Source: Antedon mediterranea (taxonomy: Eukaryota > Echinodermata > Crinoidea > Comatulida > Antedonidae). Taken from it: a stretch of DNA of 61,500 bases. Below are positions 1 through 12,206 of this stretch, piece by piece. The DNA is taken from NCBI RefSeq assembly GCF_964355755.1, contig NC_092674.1, forward strand, positions 19,048,501 through 19,110,000. Direction: 5' to 3'. The notes beneath the pieces were generated by a model that made no database searches, had not been told where the DNA came from, and saw only the letters and a program-made list of their open reading frames with translations. The translations under genes and the position numbers were made by a program. Every line of letters starts with the position of its first letter. The stretch's first letter is position 1.

Positions 1-3000
1 AATTTGATACTGTATTTGTGAGAAAATGGCGGATTGCTCCTGGGAGTCACTTGGTTGGATTATACTAGGGTACCTCCTTAGTCGTCCAGTATAAGTTAGA
101 GTAGGACCACTGGTCCTGTTTACACAGCCCTCATCTTTTAAATCTGAGTGTAACTCAATTACGATTTTTAATATTATAGTGAAATTTGATACTGTATTTG
201 TGAGAAAATGGCGGATTGCTCCTGGGAGTCACTTGGTGGGATTATACTAGGGTACCTCCTTAATCATCTAGTATAAGTTAGAGTAGGACCGCTGGTCTTG
301 TTGACTCAGCCCTCATCTTTTAAATCTGAGTGTAACTCAATTACGATTTTTAATATTATAGTGAAATTTGATACTGTATTTGTGAGAAAATGGCGGATTG
401 CTCCTAGGAGTCACTTGGTGGGATTATACTAGGGGACCTCCTTAATCGTCAAGTATAAGTTAGAGAAGAACCGCTGGTCCTGTTTACTCAGCCCTCATCT
501 TTTAAATCTGAGTGTAACTCAATTACGATTTTTAATATTATAGTAAAATTTGATACTGTATTTGTGAGAAAATGGAGGATTGCTCCTAAGAGTCACTTGG
601 TGGGATTATACTAGGGTATCTCCTTAATCGTCCAGTATAAGTTAGAGTAAGACCGCTGGTCCCGTTTACTCAGCCCTCATCTTTTAAATCTGAGTGTAAC
701 TCAATTACGATTTTTAATATTATAGTGAAATTTGATACTGTATTTGTGAGAAAATGGCGGATTTCTCCTGGGAGTCACTTGGTGGGATTATACTAGGGTA
801 CCTCCTTAGTCATCCAGTATAAGTTAGGGTGGGACCACTGGTCCCGTTTACTCAGCCCTCATCTTTTAAATCTGAGTGTAACTCAATTACGGTTTTTAAT
901 ATTATAGTGAAATTTGATACTGTATTTGGGAGAAAATGGCGGATTGCTCCTGGGAGTCACTTGGTGGGATTATACTAAGGTACCTCCTTAGTCGTCCAGT
1001 ATAAGTTAGAGTAGGACCACTTGTCCTGTTTACTCAGCCCTCATCTTTTAAATCTGAGTGTAACTCAATTACGATTTTTAATATTATAGTGAAATTTGAT
1101 ACTGTATTTGTGAGAAAATGGCGGATTTCTCCGGGGAGTCACTTAGTGGGATTATACTTGGGTACCTCCTTAGTCGTCCAGTATAAGTTAGAGTAGGACC
1201 ACTGGTCCTGTTGACTCAGCCCTCATCTTTTAAATCTGAGTGTAACTCAATTACGATTTTTAATATTATAGTGAAATTTGATACTGTATTTGTGAGAAAA
1301 TGGCGGATTGCTCCTGGGAGTCACTTGGTTGGATTATACTAGGGTACCTCCTTAGTCGTCCAGTATAAGTTAGAGTAGGACCGCTGGCCCTGTTTACTCA
1401 GCCCTCATCTTTTAAATCTGAGTGTAACTCAATTACGATCTTTAATATTATAGTAAAATTTGATACTGTATTTGTGAGAAAATGGCGGATTGCTCCTAGG
1501 AGTCACTTGGTGGGATTATACTAGAGTACCTCCTTAGTCGTCCAGTATAAGTTAGAGTAGGACCTCTGGTCTTGTTTACTCAGCCCTCATCTTTTAAATC
1601 TGAGTGTAACTCAATTACGATTTTTAATATTATAGTGAAACTTGATACTGTATTTGTGAGAAAATGGCGGATTGCTCCTAGGAGTCACTTGGTGGGATTA
1701 TACTAGGGGACCTCCTTAATCATCCAGTATAAGTTAGAGTAGGACCGTTGGTCCCGTTTACTCAGCCCTCATCTTTTAAATCTGAGTGTAACTCAATTAC
1801 GATTTTTTATATAGTGAAATTTGATACTGTACTTGTGAGAAAATGGCGGATTGCTCCTGGGAGTCACTTGGTGGGATTATACTAGGGTACCTCCTTAATC
1901 GTCCACTATAAGTTAGAGTAGGACCGCTGGTCTTGTTTACTCAGCCCTCATCTTTCAAATCTGAGTGTAACTCAATTACGATTTTTAATATTAAAGTGAA
2001 ATTTGATACTGTATTTGTGAGAAAATGGCGGATTGCTCCTGGGAGTCACTTGGTGGGATTATACTAGGGTACCTCCTTAGTCGTCCAGTATAAGTTAGGG
2101 TGGGACCACTGGTCCCGTTTACTCAGCCCTCTCGTCTTTTAAATCTGAGTGTAACTCAATTACGATTTTTAATATTATAGTGAAATTTGATACTGTATTT
2201 GTGAGAAAATGGCGGATTGCTCCTAGGAGTCACTTGGTGGGATTATACTAGGGGACCTCCTTAATCGTCAAGTATAAGTTAGATTAGAACCGCTGGTCCT
2301 GTTTACTCAGCCCTCGTCTTTTATATCTGAGTGTAACTCAATTACGATTTTTAATATTATAGTGAAATTTGATACTGTATTTGTGAGAAAATGGCGGATT
2401 GCTCCTGGGAGTCACTTGGTGGGATTATACTAGGGTACCTCCTTAGTCGTCCAGTATAAGTTAGAGTAGGACCGCTGGCCCTGTTGACTCAGCCCTCATC
2501 TTTTAAATCTGAGTGTAACTCAATTACGATCTTTAATATTATAGTGAAATTTGATACTGTGTATTTGTGAGAAAATGGCGGATTGCTCCTGGGAGTCACT
2601 TTGTGGGATTATACTAGGGTACCTCCTTAGTCGTCCAGTATAAGTTAGAGTAGGACCGCTGGTCCTGTTTACTCAGCCCTCATCTTTTAAATCTGAGTGT
2701 AACTCAATTACGATCTTTAATATTATAGTGAAATTTGATACTGTATTTGTGAGAAAATGGCGGATTGCTCCAAGGAGTCACTTGGTGGGATTATACTAGG
2801 GTACCTCCTTAGTCGTCCAGTATAAGTTAGAGTAGGACCGCTGGTCTTGTTTACTCAGCCCTCATCTTTCAAATCTGAGTGTAACTCAATTACGATCTTT
2901 AATATTATAGTGAAATTTGATACTGTGTATTTGTGAGAAAATGGCGGATTGCTCCTAGGAGTCACTTGGTGGGATTATACTAGGGTACTTCCTTAGTCGT

Positions 3001-6000
3001 CCAGTATAAGTTAGGGTGGGACCACTGGTCCCGTTTACTCAGCCCTCATCTTTTAAATCTGAGTGTAACTCAATTACGATTTTTAATATTATAGTGAAAT
3101 TTGATCCTGTATTTGTGAGAAAATGGCGGATTGCTCCTGGGAGTCACTTGGTGGGATTATACTAGGGTACCTCCTTAGTCGTCCAGTATAAGTTAGAGCA
3201 GGACCACTGGTCCTTTTTACTCAGCCCTCATCTTTTAAATCTGAGTGTAACTCAATTACGATTTTTAATATTATAGTGAAATTTGATACTGTATTTGTGA
3301 GAAAATGGCGGATTGCTCCTAGGAGTCACTTGGTGGGATTATACTAGGGGACCTCCTTATTCGTCAAGTATACGTTAGATTAGAACCGCCGGTCCTGTTT
3401 ACTCAGCCCTCATCTTTTAAATCTGAGTGTAACTCAATTACGATTTTTAATATTATAGTGAAATTTGATACTGTATTTGTGAGAAAATGGCGGATTGCTC
3501 CTGGGAGTCACTTGGTGGGATTATACTAGGGTACCTCTTTAGTCGTCCAGTATAAGTTAGAGCAGGACCACTGGTCCTGTTTACTCAGCCCTCATCTTTT
3601 AAATCTGAGTGTAACTCAATTACGATTTTTAATATTATAGTGAAATTTGATACTGTATTTGTGAGAAAATGGCGGATTGCTCCTAGGAGTCACTTGGTGG
3701 GATTATACTAGGGGACCTCTTTAATCGTCAAGTATAAGTTAGATTAGAACCGCTGGTCCTGTTTACTCAGCCCTCATCTTTTAAATCTGAGTGTAACTCA
3801 ATTACGATTTTTAATATTATAGTGAAATTTGATACTGTATTTGTGAGAAAATGGCGGATTGCTCCTGGGAGTCACTTGGTGGGATTATACTAGGGTACCT
3901 CCTTAGTCGTCCAGTATAAGTTAGAGTTGGACCGCTGGCCCTGTTGACTCAGCCCTCATCTTTTAAATCTGAGTGTAACTCAATTACGATCTTTAATATT
4001 ATAGTGAAATTTGATACTGTGTATTTGTGAGAAAATGGCGGATTGCTCCTAGGAGTCACTGGGTGGGATTATACTAGGGTACCTCCTTAGTCGTCCAGTA
4101 TAAGTTAGGGTGGGACCACTGGTCCCGTTTACTCAGCCCTCATCTTTTAAATCTCAGTGTAACTCAATTCCGATTTTTAATATTATAGTGAAATTTGATA
4201 CTGTATTTGTGAGAAAATGGTGGATTGCTCCTGGGAGTCACTTGGTGGGATTATACTAGGGTACCTCCTTAGTCGTCCAGTATAAGTTAGAGTAGGACCA
4301 CTGGTCCTGTTTACTCAGCCCTCATCTTTTAAATCTGAGTGTAACTCAATTACGATTTTTAATATTATAGTGAAATTTGATACTGTATTTGTGAGAAAAT
4401 GGCGGATTGCTCCTGGGAGTCACTTGGTGGGATTATACTTGGGTACCTCCTTAGTCGTCCAGTATAAGTTAGAGTAGGACCGCTGGTCCTGTTTACTCAG
4501 CCCTCATCTTTTAAATCTGAGTGTAACTCAATTACGATTTTTAATATTATAGTGAAATTTGATACTGTATTTGTGAGAAAATGGCGGATTGCTCCTGGGA
4601 GTTACTTGGTGGGATTATACTTGGGTACCTCCTTAGTCGTCCAGTATAAGTTAGAGTAGGACCGCTGGCCCTGTTGACTCAGCCCTCATCTTTTCAATCT
4701 GAGTGTAACTCAATTACGATCTTTAATATTATAGTGAAATTTGATACTGTGTATTTGTGAGAAAATGGCGGATTGCTCCTAGGAGTCACTTGGTGGGATT
4801 ATACTAGGGGACCTCCTAATCGTCCAGTATAAGTTAGAGTAGGACCGCTGTTCCCGTTTACTCAGCCCTCATCTTTTAAATCTGAGTGTAACTCAATTAC
4901 GATTTTTTATATAGTGAAATTTGATACTGTATTTGTGAGAAAATGGCGGATTGCTCCTGGGAGTCACTTGGTGGGATTATACTAGGGTATACCTCCTTAG
5001 TCGTCCAGTATAAGTTAGAGTAGGACCGCTGGTCTTGTTTACTCAGCCCATGTCTTTTAAATCTGAGTGTAACTCAATTACGATTTTTAATATTATAGTG
5101 AAATTTGATACTGTATTTGTGAGAAAATGGCGGATTGCTCCTGGGAGTCACTTGGTGGGATTATACTAGGGTACCTCCTTAGTCGTCCAGTATAAGTTAG
5201 AGTAGGACCGCTGGCCCTGTTGACTCAGCCCTCATCTTTTAAATCTGAGTGTAACTCAATTACGATCTTTAATATTATAGTGAAATTTGATACTGTGTAT
5301 TTGTGAGAAAATGGCGGATTGCTCCTGGGAGTCACTTGGTGGGATTATACTAGGGTACCTCCTTAGTCGTCTAGTATAAGTTAGAGTAGGACCGCTGGTC
5401 CTGTTTACTCAGCCCTCATCTTTAAATCTGAGTGTAACTCAATTACGATCTTTAATATTATAGTGAAATTTGATACTGTATTTGTGAGAAAATGGCGGAT
5501 TGCTCCTAGGAGTCACTTGGTGGGATTCTACTAGGGGACCTCCTAATCGTCCAGTATAAGTTAGAGTAGGACCGCTGTTCCCGTTTACTCAGCCCTCATC
5601 TTTTAAATCTGAGTGTAACTCAATTACGATCTTTAATATTATAGTGAAATTTGATACTGTGTATTTGTGAGAAAATGGCGGATTGCTCCTGGGAGTCACT
5701 TGGTGGGATTATACTAGGGTACCTCCTTAGTCGTCCAGTATAAGTTAGAGTAGGACCGCTGGTCCTGTTTACTCAGCCCTCATCTTTTAAATCTGAGTGT
5801 AACTCAATTACGATCTTTAATATTATATTGAAATTTGATACTGTATTTGTGAGAAAATGGCGGATTGCTCCTAGGTGTCACTTGGTGGGATTATACTAGG
5901 GGACCTCCTAATCGTCCAGTATAAGTTAGAGTAGGACCGCTGTTCCCGTTTACTCAGCCCTCATCTTTTAAATCTGAGTGTAACTCAATTACGATTTTTT

Positions 6001-8325
6001 ATATAGTGAAATTTGATACTGTATTTGTGAGAAAATGGCGGATTGCTCCTGGGAGTCACTTGGTGGGATTATACTAGGGTATACCTCCTTAGTCGTCCAG
6101 TATAAGTTAGAGTAGGACTGCTGGTCTTGTTTACTCAGCCCATGTCTTTTAAATCTGAGTGTAACTCAATTACGATTTTTAATATTATAGTGAAATTTGA
6201 TACTGTATTTGTGAGAAAATGGCGGATTGCTCCTGGGAGTCACTTGGTGGGATTATACTAGGGTACCTCCTTAGTCGTCCAGTATAAGTTAGAGTAGGAC
6301 CGCTGGCCCTGTTGACTCAGCCCTCATCTTTTAAATCTGAGTGTAACTCAATTACGATCTTTAATATTATAGTGAAATTTGATACTGTGTATTTGTGAGA
6401 AAATGGCGGATTGCTCCTGGGAGTCACTTGGTGGGATTATACTAGGGTACCTCCTTAGTCGTCCAGTATAAGTTAGAGTAGGACCGCTGGTCCTGTTTAC
6501 TCAGCCCTCATCTTTTAAATCTGAGTGTAACTCAATTACGATCTTTAATATTATAGTGAAATTTGATACTGTATTTGTGAGAAAATGGCGGATTGCTCCT
6601 AGGAGTCACTTGGTGGGATTATACTAGGGGACCTCCTAATCGTCCAGTATAAGTTAGAGAGGACCGCTGTTCCCGTTTACTCAGCCCTCATCTTTTAAAT
6701 CTGAGTGTAACTCAATTACGATTTTTTATATAGTGAAATTTGATACTGTATTTGTGAGAAAATGGCGGATTGCTCCTGGGAGTCACTTGGTGGGATTATA
6801 CTAGGGTATACCTCCTTAGTCGTCCAGTATAAGTTAGAGTAGGACCGCTGGTCTTGTTTACTCAGCCCATGTCTTTTAAATCTGAGTGTAACTCAATTAC
6901 GATTTTTAATATTATAGTGAAATTTGATACTGTATTTGTGAGAAAATGGCGGATTGCTCCTGGGAGTCACTTGGTGGGATTATACTAGGGTACCTCCTTA
7001 GTCGTCCAGTATAAGTTAGAGTAGGACCGCTGGCCCTGTTGACTCAGCCCTCATCTTTTAAATCTGAGTGTAACTCAATTACGATCTTTAATATTATAGT
7101 GAAATTTGATACTGTGTATTTGTGAGAAAATGGCGGATTGCTCCTGGGAGTCACTTGGTGGGATTATACTAGGGTACCTCCTTAGTCGTCCAGTATAAGT
7201 TAGAGTAGGACCGCTGGTCCTGTTTACTCAGCCCTCATCTTTTAAATCTGAGTGTAACTCAATTACGATCTTTAATATTATAGTGAAATTTGATACTGTA
7301 TTTGTGAGAAAATGGCGGATTGCTCCTAGGAGTCACTTGGTGGGATTATACTAGGGGACCTCCTTAATCGTCCAGTATAAGTTAGAGTAGGACCGCTGTT
7401 CCCGTTTACTCAGCCGTCATCTTTTAAATCTGAGTGTAACTCAATTACGATTTTTTATATAGGGAAATTTGATACTGTATTTGTGAGAAAATGGCGGATT
7501 GCTCCTGGGAGTCACTTGGTGGGATTATACTAGGGTATACCTCCTTAGTCGTCCAGTATAAGTTAGAGTAGGACCGCTGGTCTTGTTTACTCAGCCCATG
7601 TCTTTTAAATCTGAGTGTAACTCAATTACGATTTTTAATTTTATAGTGAAATTTGATACTGTATTTGTGAGAAAATGGCGGATTGCTCCTGGGAGTCACT
7701 TGGTGGGATTATACTAGGGTACCTCCTTAGTCGTCCAGTATAAGTTAGAGTAGGACCACTGGTCCTGTTTACTCAGCGCTCATCTTTTAAATCTGAGTGT
7801 AACTCAATTACGATTTTTAATATTATAGTGAAATTTGATACTGTATTTGTGAGAAAATGGCGGATTGCTCCTGGGAGTCACTTGGTTGGATTATACTTGG
7901 GTACCTCCTTAATCGTCCATTATAAGTTAGAGTAGGACCGCTGGTCCCGTTTACTCAGCCCTCATCTTTTAAATCTGAGTGTAACTCAATTACAATTTTT
8001 TATATAGTGAAATTTGATACTGTATTTGTGAGAAAATGTCGGATTGCTCTTGGGAGTCACTTGGTGGGATTATACTAGTGTACCTCCTTAATCGTCCAGT
8101 ATAAGTTAGAGTAGGACCGCTGGTCCTGTTTACTCAGCCCTCATCTTTTAAATCTGAGTGTATCTCAATTACGATTTTAAATATTATAGTGAAATTTGAT
8201 ACTGTATTTGTGAGAAAATGGCGGATTGCTCCTGGGAGTCACTTGGTGGGATTATACTAGGGGACCGCCTTAATCGTCCAGTATAAGTTAGAGTAGGACC
8301 GCTGGTCCTGTTTACTCAGGAGCTA
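1..8325 (+). repeat. ~182-bp satellite array, forward arm (about 46 monomers)
   Basis: Head-to-tail monomers recur every 182 bp (for example AATTTGATACTG at 1, 183, 365 and 547). Each carries a recognisable core (GAAAATGGCGGATTGCTCC), a GGGATTATACTAGGG block and a short palindrome AGGACC-N3-GGTCCT. Variants differ by substitutions and small indels: TTTTTTATATAG replaces TTTTTAATATTATAG, GTGTATTTG replaces GTATTTG, GGTATACC replaces GGTACC. No monomer has a sustained reading frame. The size is typical of centromeric or heterochromatic satellites, but function cannot be told from sequence. The array runs off the left edge of the window. Confidence 0.97.
4743..7620 (+). repeat. Higher-order repeat block within the satellite (mostly 4-mer)
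   Basis: Diagnostic variants recur in a fixed order. The GGTATACCTCC variant occurs near 4986, 6078, 6805 and 7535, and CAGCCCATGTC near 5045, 6138, 6864 and 7594. The short TTTTTTATATAG variant occurs near 4902, 5996, 6722 and 7451. Spacings of about 1092, 727 and 730 bp correspond to six, four and four monomers, so the block was amplified as multi-monomer units rather than single monomers. Confidence 0.8.
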
Positions 8326-9235
8326 TCCGCCATTTTCTCACAAATACAGTATCAAATTTCACTATAATATTAAAGATCGTAATTGAGTTACACTCAGATT
8401 TAAAAGATGAGGGCTGAGTAAACAGGACCAGTGGTCCTACTCTAACTTATACTGGATGACTAAAGAGGTACCCTAGTATAATCCCACCAAGTGACTCCCA
8501 GGAGCAATCCGCCATTTTCTCACAAATACAGTATCAAATTTCACTATAATATTAAAAATCGTCATTGAGTTACACTCAGATTTAAAAGATGAGGGCTGAG
8601 TAAACATAACCAGCGGTCCTACTCTCACTTATACTGGACAACTAAGGAGGTACCCTAGTATAATCCCACCGAGTGACATCCAGGAGCAATCCACCGTTTT
8701 CTCACAAATACAGTACCAAATTTCCCTATAATATTAAAAATCGTAATTGAGTTACACTCAGATTTAAAAGATGAGGGCTGAGTAAACAAGAACAGCGGTC
8801 CTACTCTAACTTATACTGGACGACTAAGGAGGTACCCTAGTATAATCCCACTAAGTGACTCCCAGGAGCAATCCGCCATTTTCTCACAAATACAGTATCA
8901 AATTTCACTATATAAAAAATCGTAATTGAGTTACACTCAGATTTTAAAGATGAGGGCTGAGTAAACGGGACCAGCGGTCCTACTCTAACTTATACTGGAC
9001 GATTAAGGAGGTCCCCTAGTATAATCCCACCAAGTGACTCCCAGGTGCAATCCACCATTTTCTCACAAATACAGTATCAAATTTCACTATAATATTAAAG
9101 ATCGTAATTGAGTTACACTCAGATTTAAAAGATGAGGGCTGAGTAAACAGGACCAGTGGTCCTACTCTAACTTATACTGGATGACTAAGGAGGTACCCTA
9201 TCCCACCAAGTGACTCCCAGGAGCAATCCGCCATT
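8326..9235 (-). repeat. Satellite array, inverted arm, part 1
   Basis: The same ~182-bp monomer now reads in reverse complement (GCAATCCGCCATTTTCTCAC orientation). The switch occurs at about 8320-8326: a forward monomer is cut after TTTACTCAG and the next bases are the start of a reverse monomer. This segment includes a monomer shortened to TCACTATATAAAAAATCG near 8905, and one lacking AGTATAATC just before the LINE insertion. Confidence 0.95.
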
Positions 9236-10196
9236 TTTTGGAAACAAAACTTATATATTCGTGCTTTATTAAAGAAAAATTTATTTATCCGCATGTAATG
9301 GGCAAATGGAATATGGCCTTTAACACTTAGAAAATAAATTGGAGTGACGTTTGGATAAAAAAAGTGAAAAATGAAAAAAACAAAAAATATGCACAACTAA
9401 ATTACAAGCTGTTGAACAAAATTGTTCCGACTAATCAAAGGCTTCATAAGTGGAATGTGAAAATGAATAATGTATGTGACTTATGTGGGGTAATTGAAGA
9501 CGAAAAACACATGTTTTTTGAATGCATACGAAATAAAACTTTATGGACAAACATAGATAACATTTTTAAAAATATTGACAATGGCAGAAGCTCTTTTAGA
9601 GAACTTCTTTCAGGGTCTGATTGTTAATACAAAAATGACTTATATTCAATTGCTGTCTTCTCAATATATAACATTAAGATTTTAACTGAATTAAACAAAC
9701 CAGTGTGTAAAAACTCTAGGATTGTATTTAAGTCTATTGTTAAGGATCTGAACAAACTAACGCTCATATAATGTTAAAAGAGTTACCGGTACCTAATAAA
9801 TTTATTTATTTATTTATTTTTTATTTTTTTTTTTTTTTAATCGTTGTTTTATATCTTTGTATATAATGTCTATAAGATGTATATAAATGGTATGAATTAA
9901 AAGGGTATGAAACAATACGGTATGTATATTGTCTGTGTACAATGTGAATAATAACAAACCATGAAAGCAGGAGGATTATATTGGAAACAATATGTGAAAA
10001 ACTAAAATTTACAAAAATTACTGATATTTTTTTTTGAGCAGAAAAATATAAAGAAAAATGTAGAATATTAACGGAAAACAATATAATTAAAAAAAGAACA
10101 TATGAAGACAGATATTACTGATTTATTTGTAATGTATTTAATTATGATATGAAAGAATAAAGGTGGTGGTTCACGCCACAAAAGAGAAAAAAAAAA
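9236..10196 (+). mobile_element. 5'-truncated LINE tail inserted in satellite, copy 1
   Basis: A ~960-bp insertion interrupts a satellite monomer. Its open stretch at 9364-9627 (87 codons) encodes the C-terminal zinc-binding tail of a LINE reverse transcriptase, with C-x2-C-x7-H-x4-C (CDLCG ... H ... C) preceded by the usual KLLNKIVPTNQRLHKW-type segment; in-frame stops lie just upstream, so it is dead. A ~550-bp 3' UTR follows, ending in GGTGGTTCACGCCAC and an A-rich tail. Compared with an uninterrupted monomer, about 28 bp of target (CTCACAAATACAG...) is missing at the insertion. The family resembles the L1/Tx1 clade; clade assignment is inference. Confidence 0.85.
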
Positions 10197-11249
10197 TAAT
10201 ATTAAAAATCGTAATTGAGTTACACTCAGATTTAAAAGATGAGGGCTGAGTAAACGGGACCAGTGGTCCCACCCTAACTTATACTGGACGACTAAGGACG
10301 TACCCTAGTATAATCCCACCAAGTGACTCCCAGGAGCAATCCGCCATTTTCTCACAAATACAGTATCAAATTTCACTATAATATTAAAAATCGTAATTGA
10401 GTTACACTCAGATTTAAAAGAAGAGGGCTGAGTAAACAAGACCAGCGGTCCTACTCTAACTTATACTGGACAACTAAGGAGGTACCCTAGTATAATCCCA
10501 CCGAGTGACTTCCAGGAGCAATCCGCCGTTTTCTCACAAATACAGTACCAAATTTCACTATAATATTTAAAATCGTAATTGAGTTACACTCAGATTTAAA
10601 AGATGAGGGCTGAGTAAACATAACCAGCGGTCCTACTCTCACTTATACTGGACAACTAAGGAGGTACCCTTGTATAATCCCACCGAGTGACTTCCAGGAG
10701 CAATCCACCGTTTTCTCACAAATACAGTACCAAATTTCCCTATAATATTAAAAATCGTAATTGAGTTACACTCAGATTTAAAAGATGAGGGCTGAGTAAA
10801 CAAGACCAGCGGTCCTACTCTAACTTATACTGGACGACTAAGGAGGTACCCTAGTATAATCCCACTAAGTGACTCCCAGGAGCAATCCGCCATTTTCTCA
10901 CAAATACAGTATCAAATTTCACTATATAAAAAATCGTAATTGAGTTACACTCAGATTTTAAAGATGAGGGCTGAGTAAATGGGACCAGCGGTCCTACTCT
11001 AACTTATACTGGACGATTAAGGAGGTCCCCTAGTATAATCCCACCAAGTGACTCCCAGGTGCAATCCGCCATTTTCTCACAAATACAGTATCAAATTTCA
11101 CTATAATATTAAAGATCGTAATTGAGTTACACTCAGATTTAAAAGATGAGGGCTGAGTAAACAGGACCAGTGGTCCTACTCTAACTTATACTGGATGACT
11201 AAGGAGGTACCCTATCCCACCAAGTGACTCCCAGGAGCAATCCGCCATT
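10197..11249 (-). repeat. Satellite array, inverted arm, part 2
   Basis: Reverse-complement monomers resume directly after the A-rich LINE tail. The segment matches 8326-9235 monomer for monomer at an offset of about 2.01 kb: the ACATAACCAGCGG variant is at 8604 and 10618, and TCACTATATAAAAAATCG is near 8905 and 10920. It is therefore part of a duplicated higher-order unit. Confidence 0.93.
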
Positions 11250-12206
11250 TTTTGGAAACAAAACTTATATATTCGTGCTTTATTAAAGAAAAATTTATTT
11301 ATCCGCATGTAATGGGCAAATGGAATATGGACTTTAACACTTAGAAAATAAATTGGAGTGACGTTTGGATAAAAAAAGTGAAAAATGAAAAAAACAAAAA
11401 ATATGCACAACTAAATTACAAGCTGTTGAACAAAATTGTTCCGACTAATCAAAGGCTTCATAAGTGGAATGTGAAAATGAATAATGTATGTGACTTATGT
11501 GGGGTAATTGAAGACGAAAAACACATGTTTTTTGAATGCACACGAAATAAAACTTTATGGACAAACATAGATAACATTTTTAAAAATATTGACAATGGCA
11601 GAAGCTCTTTTAGAGAACTTCTTTCAGGGTCTGATTGTTAATACAAAAATGACTTATATTCAATTGCTGTCTTCTCAATATATAACATTAAGATTTTAAC
11701 TGAATTAAACAAACCAGTGTGTAAAAACTGTTGGATTGTATTTAAGTCTATTGTTAAGGATCTGAACAAACTAACGCTCATATAATGTTAAAAGAGTTAC
11801 CGGTACCTAATAAATTTATTTATTTTTTATTTTTTTTTTTTTTAAACGTTGTTTTATATCTTTGTATATAATGTCTATAAGATGTATATAAATGGTATGA
11901 ATTAAAAGGGTATGAAACAATACGGTATGTATATTGTCTGTGTACAATGTGAATAATAACAAACCATGAAAGCAGGAGGATAATATTGGAAACAATATGT
12001 GAAAAACTAAAATTTACAAAAACTACTGATATTTTTTTTTGAGCAGAAAAATATAAAGAAAAATGTAGAATATTAACGGAAAACAATATAATTAAAGAAA
12101 GAACATATGAAGACAGATATTACTGATTTATTTGTAATGTATTTAATTATGATATGAAAGAATAAAGGTGGTGGTTCACGCCACAAAAGAGAAAAAAAAA
12201 ATAATA
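11250..12206 (+). mobile_element. 5'-truncated LINE tail in satellite, copy 2
   Basis: Nearly identical to the copy at 9236, with the same 5' truncation point, the same target deletion and the same 3' junction. Its zinc-binding reading frame (11378-11641) begins exactly 2014 bp after that of copy 1 and differs by one residue (a Cys-Ile-Arg stretch becomes Cys-Thr-Arg). Shared junctions mean this is one insertion later duplicated together with flanking satellite, not a second retrotransposition. The main differences are poly-T length near 9830/11830 and a few substitutions. Confidence 0.87.

Noticed and set aside
1-8325. A self-cleaving ribozyme or CENP-B box in the satellite
   Set aside because: No CTGATGA/GAAA pair on either strand of the monomer and no match to the CENP-B box pattern by eye.
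9172-12086. Minus-strand reading frames across the LINE tails (9172-9396, 9821-10081, 11186-11410, 11820-12086)
   Set aside because: They run over the junction of satellite and LINE or over its 3' UTR, are Phe/Ile/Lys-rich, and arise twice only because the segment is duplicated.
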